Assembly: GCF_029255285.1 (NCBI RefSeq)
Contig: NZ_JAPUVI010000113.1
Location: forward strand, 1-40,783
Length of the DNA stretch: 40,783 nucleotides
DNA from: Accumulibacter sp.
Lineage (GTDB): Bacteria > Pseudomonadota > Gammaproteobacteria > Burkholderiales > Rhodocyclaceae
Direction of reading: 5' to 3'
Of this stretch, positions 34,111 to 40,783 are shown in pieces. The notes below the pieces were generated by a model. The model was not told the origin of the DNA and did no database searches. It worked only from the letters and a program-made list of their open reading frames with translations. The first letter of the stretch is position 1. Each line of letters opens with the position of its first letter. The position numbers and the translations under genes are program-made.

Positions 34111-35363
34111 CGTCGTTCGTTCGCCGGCTGACGAGTGCGATTGGCGTTGGCGTCCACCGGCACCAGCACGCCATCGGCGCGGTAGTGGGTGAACACGATC
34201 TGCGCCAAACTGGCGGCTTCGTGGCGCCCGTGCTCGAAAGGCCGCGCGTAGCGGCGCATCAGGCCATCATAGTTTCGCACCTGCTCCATGGCGTCGCGTA
34301 CCTTGGCGCGCTCGGCGCTGCCCGCCAGATGGATCGCGCGCGCCAGGATATGCATCAGGTCGTAGGCGTTGGCGAAGCCGACCGGGCCGTCGTAGTCCCG
34401 GTAGAGATCAATGCCGTAGGCTTCGCGCACTTTGGCCGCCATGGCCTCAGCCTTGGCCGGCGGGATACGGAACAGGCTGAAGCTTTGCGCCACGCTGAAA
34501 TCGAGGCGTCTGAGCACGGCGCCATGCGCGTCGAACAGCCGCCAGCCGATCACCCCGCCGCCGTGGGCCAGGAAGGGCAGGAATGCTTCGCGCGGCCGCT
34601 GGCCGATCTCGTGCAACAAGGCCGCCAGTTCCCAACCAGTCATGACCAGCATGATGGCCTGCGCGCCTGCTTTGCGCAGTTGGTCGTATTTGTCGATCAG
34701 ACTGGTAGCGCCGGCGTTGTGCCAGTCTACGCCGACCACCTTCATGTCGGGCATCTTCTTGACATGGCGCTCGAAGGCCCCCAGGTTGCTGCGGCCCCAG
34801 CCACTGTTGGCGACCATCAGCCCAATGCGTTTCAATCCCAGGGCGCGCGCCCGGCCAAGCATGGCCTGGGCCGAAAGATCGTCGTGGATGCCTATGCGGA
34901 AGGCGTAGTTCGGTTGCCTGTCGTTGTCGATCAGCTCATCCGCCGACGCCCAGGGCAGGAGCAGAACGATTTTGGCGTCGTGTGCGGTACCGAGCGACTC
35001 GAGCATGACCGTGCTGAAAGCCCCACCAAAAACCGCGACCACGTCGGGCATGGCGCCGAATTCCTGCATGTTGGCCTTGCCACGCGCCGGATTGGCACGG
35101 TTGTCCTTGACTACCAGCTCGATGCGCCGCCCGCCGAGCACACCGCCGGCCGCATTGATCTCGGTGATGGCCATCTCGAGACCGTACTTGATGGCCTCCG
35201 AGGTGATGGTTCCGGTAGTGCCGAAGGCGCCGTCAAAGCCGACCCGTACGGGAGGCCGGAGCTCCGCGGCGAGGCCTGGTGATGCCCGCCAGGTCAACAC
35301 GATCAGCAGAACGCTGGTCAGCATCGACAGCAGACGGCAGACGAACAAGTATTTGTTTTTCAT
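34107..35363 (-). CDS. Periplasmic Leu/Ile/Val-type binding protein coupled to the hybrid kinase
   Basis: About 418 residues. A signal peptide runs from MKNKYLFVCRLLSMLTSVLLIVL to about GLAAE. The mature protein is a type I periplasmic binding fold, with VRVGFDGAFGTTGTITSEAIKYGLEMAITEINAAGG, VVAVFGGAFSTVMLES and KRIGLMVANSGWGRS. I place the start at ATG 35363, preceded by GAAAGG; ATG 35378 would add five residues. No permease or ATPase gene is near. The stop overlaps the start of the hybrid kinase, so it probably acts as a ligand receptor for signalling rather than for transport. Ligand unknown, possibly an amino acid or small organic acid. Confidence 0.9.
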   Translation of the reverse strand: MKNKYLFVCRLLSMLTSVLLIVLTWRASPGLAAELRPPVRVGFDGAFGTTGTITSEAIKYGLEMAITEINAAGGVLGGRRIELVVKDNRANPARGKANMQEFGAMPDVVAVFGGAFSTVMLESLGTAHDAKIVLLLPWASADELIDNDRQPNYAFRIGIHDDLSAQAMLGRARALGLKRIGLMVANSGWGRSNLGAFERHVKKMPDMKVVGVDWHNAGATSLIDKYDQLRKAGAQAIMLVMTGWELAALLHEIGQRPREAFLPFLAHGGGVIGWRLFDAHGAVLRRLDFSVAQSFSLFRIPPAKAEAMAAKVREAYGIDLYRDYDGPVGFANAYDLMHILARAIHLAGSAERAKVRDAMEQVRNYDGLMRRYARPFEHGRHEAASLAQIVFTHYRADGVLVPVDANANRTRQPANERR

Positions 35364-35923
35364 TCGTTTGCCTTTCATGTGCGGAAATGGCTTGTGTTCG
35401 GACGGCGACGCGGCGCCTGGCCTCCGGACTCCGGGCGGCCGCCGTGGTCGCGGCTTCGGTAAAGGTGGGTAGGGCGGGCGGCACGTTCATCCGGCTTCCT
35501 TGGCTGAATCCGCCGTGGCCTGACCGAGCAAACCGAGCGGGATGTCGCCGTGCGTGCCTATCCGGTACCTTGTCCGGGAGTAAGGTAGCCGGTGCGGCGT
35601 CGAGGGTGGCGACATTCCCCGCCAGGCGGCGCTGTGGCGTATGTTCAGGCGCGCCATGGTTCTCCCAAAACAGCCGCAGGGGCCCGGGGTGTCTGGCAAC
35701 TCCGGTATGACTCAGGAAGGGCACGTACCTTTACCCCATTAACGAGCCGGTGAAACCGGGGCAGAAAAGCGCAGGAGATTCTACGCCACTTCGCTAAGGC
35801 TTTCACTTCAGAGCATGTTTAAGGGCTTGACGAATGGGCGGCACGCAGGATACAAAGATAATCCATTACGGCTGGCCGCACCCTGTGGTCGGCGCATTGC
35901 CAGGGAAAAGGGGAGGAGCACAC
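35364..35923. other. Gene-free stretch with strong inverted repeats
   Basis: 560 bp between the divergent binding-protein and OmpA-like genes. CCGGTACCTT (35562-35571) pairs with AAGGTA-G-CCGG (35582-35592), a 10-bp stem with one bulged G. CCGGT (35747-35751) pairs with ACCGG (35755-35759). Open frames crossing the region have the Arg/Pro-rich composition of shadows. It may contain a structured leader for the minus-strand binding-protein/kinase operon, but it matches no riboswitch class I know. Confidence 0.4.
35827..35856 (+). promoter_or_regulatory. Probable sigma-70 promoter of the OmpA-like lipoprotein gene
   Basis: TTGACG (35827-35832) and TACAAA (35851-35856) with 18-nt spacing, about 68 bp before the ATG. 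Sequence match only. Confidence 0.4.
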
Positions 35924-36592
35924 ATGAAACTGAATCGATTTGCCGTCGTGACCTTAACTGCGGTCGCCGTTGCCGGCTGCGCGACCGTACCGCCGCAACA
36001 GGTCGCCGCGCCGGGGTCTGGTGCTTGCCGCCCGCTCGGCGGCGGTGGCAACAGCAACGCCCAGAACGCCGCCATCGGCGCGGTTGCCGGCGCCGTTCTC
36101 GGCGGCGTGGTCGGCGGCTCGGTGGCTAAGAAATCGTCGGTCGGTGTGCGCAATGGATTATTGTTGGGCGCCCTGACCGGTGCGCTGGTCGGCTCACAAT
36201 ACAACAAGATGATCGGCATGACCGAGCAGCCGGACGGCTCGGTCAAAATGGACATTCCAGGCGCCGTGATGTTTCGCAGTGGCAGTTCCGATATCAGCCC
36301 CTCTTTCGCCGCAACGCTCGATTCCGTGGCCAGTACGATCCGCGAGTACTGCGGCGTGACCGGTACCATCGTCGGACACACCGACAGTACCGGTACGCCT
36401 GACGGCAACCGGAAGTTGTCGCTCGATCGTGCGCGCTCCGTTTCCAACTATCTTGCCGGGCGTGGCGTCGAGAGTTCGCGCCTGCAGGCCTTCGGTCGGG
36501 GTCAGGACGAGCCGGTGGCTTCGAATGCCAGCGAGCTTGGCCGCGCTCAGAACCGCCGCGTCGAGATATTCGTCCGGCCGCCGATGTCTTGA
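35924..36592 (+). CDS. OmpA-family lipoprotein with glycine-zipper region
   Basis: 222 residues. ATG 35924 follows a GGGAGGAG ribosome site. A lipoprotein signal peptide ends in the lipobox VAGC (Cys at about 20), so it is lipid-anchored, probably in the outer membrane. Residues 45-95 form a glycine-zipper hydrophobic stretch (AAIGAVAGAVLGGVVGGS, then NGLLLGALTGALVG). The C-terminal 110 residues are an OmpA peptidoglycan-binding domain, with MFRSGSSDISPSF, IVGHTDSTGTPDGNRKLSLDRARSV and NRRVEIFVRP. It resembles the YiaD/Pal group and probably tethers the outer membrane to peptidoglycan. The 66-bp gap to the next gene allows co-transcription. Confidence 0.92.
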   Translation: MKLNRFAVVTLTAVAVAGCATVPPQQVAAPGSGACRPLGGGGNSNAQNAAIGAVAGAVLGGVVGGSVAKKSSVGVRNGLLLGALTGALVGSQYNKMIGMTEQPDGSVKMDIPGAVMFRSGSSDISPSFAATLDSVASTIREYCGVTGTIVGHTDSTGTPDGNRKLSLDRARSVSNYLAGRGVESSRLQAFGRGQDEPVASNASELGRAQNRRVEIFVRPPMS

Positions 36593-36657
36593 TCCCGAAC
36601 CAGACGCCGGCCGACACCGTCGTCAGTTCGTGCGAGGCTCTCCGGCACGGGGAAGCG

Positions 36658-36999
36658 ATGATCACGATCTTTGGCATCAGGAATTGCGACACCATGAAAA
36701 GGTCCTTTGCCTGGCTTGAAGCCAACGGTGTCGCCTACGAGTTCAGCGACTACCGCAAGCCGGGTGTCGCCACAGCGCATCTGACAGACTGGAGCCGCCG
36801 TGTCGGCTGGCGCTCGCTGCTCAACACGCGCGGCCTGACGTGGAAAAAATTGACCGAGGAAGAGCGGGCCGAGGTCGACGAAGCAAAAGCGCTGCGTCTG
36901 ATGGCCGAGCACCCGACGCTGATCAAGCGGCCGGTGCTCGACACCGGAACGTGCTTACTGGTGGGCTTCAGCGCGGAGACATACGCCATCCTGACCTGA
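36658..36999 (+). CDS. ArsC/Spx-family protein (YffB-like)
   Basis: 113 residues from ATG 36658, chosen for the GGGGAAG ribosome site and family length; an upstream in-frame ATG at 36589 would add an unconserved leader. A thioredoxin-like fold is indicated by ITIFGIRNCDTMKRSFAWLEANGVAYEFSDYRK at the N-terminus. The mid-region LLNTRGLTWKKL and the IKRPVLDTG segment are typical of ArsC-like proteins. Only one N-terminal cysteine (NCDTMK) is present, as in YffB, so it may act as a glutathione-dependent thiol reductase rather than a true arsenate reductase. No ars genes are nearby. Confidence 0.88.
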   Translation: MITIFGIRNCDTMKRSFAWLEANGVAYEFSDYRKPGVATAHLTDWSRRVGWRSLLNTRGLTWKKLTEEERAEVDEAKALRLMAEHPTLIKRPVLDTGTCLLVGFSAETYAILT

Positions 37000-37053
37000 G
37001 CACGGCGCCTCGTTAGTCGGTGGCCGCCGGCTGCCAGACCGGGCTCAACCTGA

Positions 37054-37458
37054 TCACCCGGATAATCCGGCAGGATTTTCTGCCCGCCACACGAGAAACC
37101 TTTGGATGATTTGCCGCGTTGCCTGCGACATCCGGCGGCTCGACGCCGGGTCGTCCGGGTCGTGCAGATGCCAGGCCGTCGCGTCGTCGCCGGCCAGCGG
37201 CGAACCGGTGGCGACGGCCCAGAAGACGTGATGGCAGTTGCTTGGTGACTCGTGGCTGAAGAGGAAACGTACCGATTCGGCAACCAGACCGGTTTCCTCA
37301 GCGAGTTCGCGGGCCGCCGCGTGCTGCTGGCTTTCGTGTGGACCGATGCCTCCTCCCGGGAGCAGAATCAGCCCACCACGGTTTTCGACGACCAGGATCC
37401 GTCGTTCGAATTCGACGATCACTGTCGCTCGCTGTCGCTTGATCATTAGGGGTTCCAT
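37054..37458 (-). CDS. Nudix hydrolase
   Basis: 134 residues with a perfect Nudix box: G-x5-E-x7-REL-A-EE-T-G-L (GGIGPHESQQHAAARELAEETGL), which positions the catalytic glutamates and divalent metal. ATVIVEFERRILVVENRGGLILLPGG precedes it as the usual first strands. It hydrolyses a nucleoside diphosphate linked to another moiety; the substrate is not determined by the motif. ATG 37458 or 37446 could be the start. It converges with the ArsC-like gene and lies 105 bp downstream of ybiB on the same strand. Confidence 0.9.
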   Translation of the reverse strand: MEPLMIKRQRATVIVEFERRILVVENRGGLILLPGGGIGPHESQQHAAARELAEETGLVAESVRFLFSHESPSNCHHVFWAVATGSPLAGDDATAWHLHDPDDPASSRRMSQATRQIIQRFLVWRAENPAGLSG

Positions 37459-37563
37459 GGTTGGAAATGGTGGAGACGCGGAGCGTCAGTGGCCGAGCAA
37501 GAACCGCCGCGACGGCACGCCGCGCCGCCTTGATGGACTTCGCCGGGACGCGGCGCCGACGAC

Positions 37564-38556
37564 TTACGAGACGCGCAGCCCATGGCGTCCGCTGGTCAGC
37601 AGTCGCATCGCCTGATCGAAGTCCTCGCTGCGATAGCTGGCGTAGAGGCAGCAGGCCACTTGGCTGGCGATTGGGGGTGGCAGAGGGATATCGCCGGCCA
37701 AAACGCCGCGCATCCAGCTGACCGTCGCTTCGGCGCCGCCGTTCTCGGGTAAGGCGGGCAGCTTGCTCAGACTGTCGTGCTCGGCGGCGACGAGAGGCTC
37801 GTTCAGTCCGTCGTGCAGGTATTCGATAAGCGGCTGGCGCTTCGGATTGGCAAAAGGCTCGCCTTCGGTGCCGCGCAGCAGCAAGGCATGCGCGCCGAAG
37901 CAGCTGAGCACGGCGCGCATGCTGATGATGTAATCCGGGTGGGTGGCGGCGGTGAGCAACAGGCCTTGGCCGGCAAAGGGATCGAGCATCTTGACGATGC
38001 TGTGCGCGCTATTGCGCAGGCCGAGCCGGCGGCGCAAGGCGAGTTGCCGCTCGAGGCCGGGAGAAAGGACCGACAAGGGCAGGTAAGCAAGACCGTTTTC
38101 GTCCACTGCGGTTTGCGCCTGTTGCAGGCTCGCGCTCGATGGCAGACCGAAGGCTTGGAAGATCTGCTCACTGGTGACTCGTCCGTAAGTGTGGCCATCG
38201 TCGTTCAGCCCATGCACGAGCACCGGTACGCCGAAACGCTGCAGCAGGAGCGCCAGCAGCGGCGTCAGATTGGCACTGCGGCGGGCACCGTTATAGGTCG
38301 GGATGACGACTGGGCGGATTTCTCCTGGTGGCGGGACGAGGACGGACAGTCGTTCATTGGTGGCGGCGAGGAAGCCGGCCATTTCGTCGACCGTCTCGGT
38401 TTTCACCCGCAGCGCGATGACGATCGCACCCAACTCGAGATCAGGCACCTCGCCGTCGAGCATGGCGCCGTAAAGCTGCTGTGCCGCCGCGCGCTCCAGA
38501 CCGCGAGCACCGTTGGCGCCGCGCCCGATTTCCCTGATGCAAGCCTCGAGATCCAT
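37564..38556 (-). CDS. ybiB: YbiB-type protein (TrpD2 family, DNA-binding)
   Basis: 330 residues related to anthranilate phosphoribosyltransferase (glycosyltransferase family 3) but of the YbiB/TrpD2 branch. The N-terminal helical domain includes LYGAMLDGEVPDLELGAIVIALRVKTETVDEMAGFL. VIPTYNGARRSANLTPLLALLLQRFG replaces the phosphate-binding GTGGD loop of true TrpD. RRRLGLRNSAHSIVKMLDPF is characteristic. E. coli YbiB binds DNA and lacks TrpD activity; the same is expected here because the substrate-binding loop is altered and no other trp gene is near. The start ATG at 38556 is followed closely by family-typical residues. Confidence 0.85.
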   Translation of the reverse strand: MDLEACIREIGRGANGARGLERAAAQQLYGAMLDGEVPDLELGAIVIALRVKTETVDEMAGFLAATNERLSVLVPPPGEIRPVVIPTYNGARRSANLTPLLALLLQRFGVPVLVHGLNDDGHTYGRVTSEQIFQAFGLPSSASLQQAQTAVDENGLAYLPLSVLSPGLERQLALRRRLGLRNSAHSIVKMLDPFAGQGLLLTAATHPDYIISMRAVLSCFGAHALLLRGTEGEPFANPKRQPLIEYLHDGLNEPLVAAEHDSLSKLPALPENGGAEATVSWMRGVLAGDIPLPPPIASQVACCLYASYRSEDFDQAMRLLTSGRHGLRVS

Positions 38557-38839
38557 GTCGTCTCCCCAATTTCCCGCCGCGCCTCGTGGCGGCGGAGCGC
38601 GTCGTCTGACAGACCGATCAATGGTCGCTGGTCAGGCCGAGGCGAATCGCAGAAGGTATCGCATTTCGGCGCGTCGTGCAGCGTTGCCGGCAGCGCGATC
38701 GGTCTTGTCTGCGCCATGCTGCCCAGGGTAAGCTGGTCTCGGCTTAGAAATTCCTCGACGCTTTTCTGCACGCGGCCGACAGCGCGTTGCTTCGCGCCGA
38801 GCTTCGCAACAACTTCGCGGCATTCGATGCTGCGCGGGA

Positions 38840-39577
38840 GTGACTAACATGGCAAGCCCATCGCTGCGCTTACCGGCCAACGCCCCTGCCAACCGACCTC
38901 TGCGTGCCCTGCTTTGGGTGCTGGTCTTGATCGCCGTGGTCTGGCAATTGCCTTACGGTCAGGCGATCCTTTATCCATTCTCGCTATTGGCGAGCGCTGC
39001 CCACGAACTTGGCCACGGCTTCAGCGCGCTGCTGATCGGCGGCGAATTCGTCGGTTTCGTTCTCCATTCCGACGGCTCGGGCACCGCTCAGTGGCAGGGT
39101 AGCGGCGGGCCGGGCGCGCGCGCGCTGGTCGCCGCGGGAGGTTTGCTGGGACCGAGTCTTGCCGGCAGCCTTCTGCTCATTCTGGCGCGCGGCGCGCGCT
39201 TTTCGCGGGCCGTTCTCTGGTTGCTCGCCGGCGGCTTGCTGACCATCGTCATCTGCTGGGCACGCAACCCCTTTGGCGTCTTCTTTCTCATCGGCTGCGC
39301 GCTCTTCTTCGCGGCCGTCGCTCTCTGGCTGAGCGAGGACAGCGTCGCCTTCGTCCTACGCCTGACTGCGGCCTTGCTGTGCCTGAGCTGGTTGCGCGAT
39401 CTCGATTACATGTTCTCGGCCAGCGCGACGGTCGGCGGCCGGAGCCACGCATCCGACACCGCCGTCATCGCGCAGGCCCTGTGGCTGCCCTACTGGTTCT
39501 GGGGCGGCGTGATCGCGGCCACATCGCTGGCGGTGCTGACCGCCGGACTGCGAGTGGCCACACGGTCCTCGCCTTGA
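38840..39577 (+). CDS. M50-like membrane metalloprotease
   Basis: 245 residues with about six hydrophobic helices. A zinc-protease motif HELGH is present at residues 55-59 inside the second helix (SLLASAAHELGHGFSALLIGG), followed by SGGPGARALVAAGGLLGPSLAGSLLL, the segment that follows HExxH in the M50B-like group. Such proteins are intramembrane or membrane-associated metallopeptidases, but no substrate can be named. ATG 38840 or ATG 38849 could be the start. It converges with galU, with 12 bp between the two stops. Confidence 0.85.
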   Translation: MTNMASPSLRLPANAPANRPLRALLWVLVLIAVVWQLPYGQAILYPFSLLASAAHELGHGFSALLIGGEFVGFVLHSDGSGTAQWQGSGGPGARALVAAGGLLGPSLAGSLLLILARGARFSRAVLWLLAGGLLTIVICWARNPFGVFFLIGCALFFAAVALWLSEDSVAFVLRLTAALLCLSWLRDLDYMFSASATVGGRSHASDTAVIAQALWLPYWFWGGVIAATSLAVLTAGLRVATRSSP

Positions 39578-39589
39578 TCGCGTGTCAGC

Positions 39590-40498
39590 TCAGTCGGCAG
39601 AAGCGCACGGCGCCTGCCGCTGCCGCAGCCAGGCGGCGAACTCGGGGCCGAGTTCGGGGTGGGCTTCGCCGAGTACGACACTCGCCTGCATGAGGCCCAG
39701 TTTGCTGCCACAGTCGTAGCGTTTGCCGCGATAGCGATAGGCGAGAACACGTTCCGTCGTCAGTAGGGCCGCCAAGCCGTCGGTAAGTTGTATTTCGCCA
39801 CCCGCGCCGCGTTGCTGCACGCGGATCAGGTCGAAAACAGCGGGTGTCAGAATGTAGCGACCGGCGACCGCCAGATTGGATGGGGCGGCACTCGGGTGCG
39901 GCTTCTCGATCAATCCCCTGACGTCGACCAGATCGGGCGCCATGGGCTCGCCTTTGACGATCCCATAGCGGTTGGTCTGGTCAGGCGGCACTTCCTGCAC
40001 GGCCAGGACACTGCAGTGATGCTCACTGAACAGTTCGCACATCTGCTGCATGATCGGGGGCTCGCCGATCATCAGGTCGTCAGCCAGCAAAACGGCAAAC
40101 GGTTCGCCGCGTACCAGCCGTTCGGCGCAGAGCACGGCATGGCCGAGCCCGAGTGCCCTGGCTTGGCGTACATAGACGCAGTCCATGTCGTCCGGCTTGA
40201 TCGAGCGGACGACTTCCATCAGATCGTCCTTGCCCGCCGCAGAGAGTTCGGCCTCGAGTTCGTAGGCAGCATCGAAGTGATCTTCGATCGATCGCTTGTT
40301 GCGCCCAGTGACGAAAATCATTTCTCGAATACCAGCCGCGTAGGCTTCCTCGACTGCGTATTGAATCAGCGGTTTGTCTACCACGGCGAGCATTTCCTTC
40401 GGGCTGGCCTTGGTCGCCGGCAGAAATCGCGTTCCCAGTCCGGCGACCGGGAAAACGGCCTTCTGGACGGTCGCATCGGGTTTCATTTGCGTCACCAT
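39590..40498 (-). CDS. galU: UTP-glucose-1-phosphate uridylyltransferase
   Basis: 302 residues, the normal length. It makes UDP-glucose from UTP and glucose-1-phosphate for exopolysaccharide, LPS and trehalose/glycogen-related routes. The nucleotide-binding signature [18 protein letters not shown] (about 20-37) is intact, followed by [28 protein letters not shown] (metal-binding Asp), GLIEKPHPS and [14 protein letters not shown]. The ATG at 40498 is used; ATG 40486 is an alternative. It is divergent from the ssrA gene, whose promoter lies in the 78-bp gap. Confidence 0.95.
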   Translation of the reverse strand: MVTQMKPDATVQKAVFPVAGLGTRFLPATKASPKEMLAVVDKPLIQYAVEEAYAAGIREMIFVTGRNKRSIEDHFDAAYELEAELSAAGKDDLMEVVRSIKPDDMDCVYVRQARALGLGHAVLCAERLVRGEPFAVLLADDLMIGEPPIMQQMCELFSEHHCSVLAVQEVPPDQTNRYGIVKGEPMAPDLVDVRGLIEKPHPSAAPSNLAVAGRYILTPAVFDLIRVQQRGAGGEIQLTDGLAALLTTERVLAYRYRGKRYDCGSKLGLMQASVVLGEAHPELGPEFAAWLRQRQAPCASAD

Positions 40499-40540
40499 CG
40501 AGTTGCTGAGCGCGGATTGTATCGCGAACGCAAGGAGTTC

Positions 40541-40569
40541 TTGAATTCATCGGCGGGCAGTCCCATAAT
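40541..40569 (+). promoter_or_regulatory. Promoter of the permuted tmRNA gene
   Basis: TTGAAT (40541-40546) and CATAAT (40564-40569), 17-nt spacing, near consensus. The predicted transcription start at about 40576 lies upstream of the tmRNA acceptor piece, which supports a permuted transcript. Confidence 0.6.
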
Positions 40570-40575
40570 CCCTAC

Positions 40576-40783
40576 CATGGTCGTAATTCCGGCGAACCGG
40601 AAGCGTTCTGGACGCGGGTTCGATTCCCGCCACCTCCACCACTGCGGGGGTGTACTGGCTTCGACAGGGTGACAGAAGGCGAGCAGGCGGCCCGAGAGGC
40701 GACGGACGTAATCCGCGCAAATCCATAAACGCCAACGATGAGCGTTTCGCACTGGCCGCTTAGGCCTGCTGAGGACGTAGCCG
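40576..40783 (+). ncRNA. ssrA: Circularly permuted (two-piece) tmRNA, 3' part beyond window
   Basis: tmRNA rescues stalled ribosomes by tagging nascent proteins. The acceptor piece comes first: a hairpin TTCCGG-CGAA-CCGGAA, then the T arm GCGGG (40614-40618), loop TTCGATT, CCCGC (40626-40630), acceptor 3' strand CACCTCC (40631-40637), discriminator A and encoded CCA (40639-40641). Only 4 nt later the coding piece begins with GGGGGTG (40646-40652), which pairs with CACCTCC over 7 bp, including the G3-U70 wobble that marks alanine tRNAs. The reading frame at 40731-40763 encodes ANDERFALAA and a TAG stop. Downstream pseudoknots are outside the window. The 5' end is inferred from the promoter. 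Confidence 0.88.

Noticed and set aside
35233-35724. 163-residue minus-strand frame upstream of the binding-protein gene
   Set aside because: It overlaps the binding-protein gene start, is Arg/Ala/Pro-rich, and has no ribosome site or homology-like motif.
40492-40752. Minus-strand frames with peptides such as VEVAGIEPAS and RWRESNPRP
   Set aside because: These are the well-known spurious translations of tRNA/tmRNA T arms and acceptor ends.

Overview
The window reads as chromosome of a GC-rich betaproteobacterium, most like the Rhodocyclales (Accumulibacter/Dechloromonas/Azoarcus relatives). This is inferred from a PhaM-type PHA-granule protein, a circularly permuted (two-piece) tmRNA gene with tag ANDERFALAA, the miaB-phoH-ybeY-corC-lnt gene order, and the style of the liv/CoA-ligase cluster. 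I see no insertion sequence, integrase, phage gene or CRISPR array.

Layout. Positions 1-6559 lie on the minus strand: a conserved RNA-processing and envelope operon (small hypothetical, miaB, phoH, ybeY, corC, lnt) behind a strong sigma-70-type promoter, followed by a LysR regulator cut by the window edge. A tRNA-Gly(CCC) follows on the plus strand at 6640. Positions 6938-15917 hold four tightly spaced plus-strand genes: a CHASE4/CHASE/PAS/GGDEF/EAL membrane protein, an unrecognised 61-residue protein, a SIR2-like-TIR protein, and a large nSTAND-type ATPase with a transmembrane segment and 14 WD40 repeats. The last three look like a biological-conflict (probably antiphage) module and are the most interesting part of the window. 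It is bounded by a Crp/Fnr regulator split by a +1 frameshift.

Positions 16851-26962 form a catabolic operon: acyl-CoA synthetase, a complete Liv-type ABC importer (G, H, M, periplasmic binding protein, F), a PaaK-like CoA ligase, a small exported protein, and a CaiB/BaiF CoA transferase/racemase. It probably imports and activates a branched or aromatic carboxylate. Next come phaM, a medium-chain dehydrogenase, a LysR regulator divergent from an EamA exporter, and a periplasmic binding protein translationally coupled to a hybrid histidine kinase.

The right end (35924-40783) carries an OmpA-like lipoprotein, an ArsC-family protein, a Nudix hydrolase, ybiB, an M50-like membrane protease, galU and the start of ssrA. 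Two long gene-free stretches (30793-31230 and 35364-35923) contain inverted repeats but no gene I can support. Functions rest on visible motifs and family knowledge; no database search was possible.
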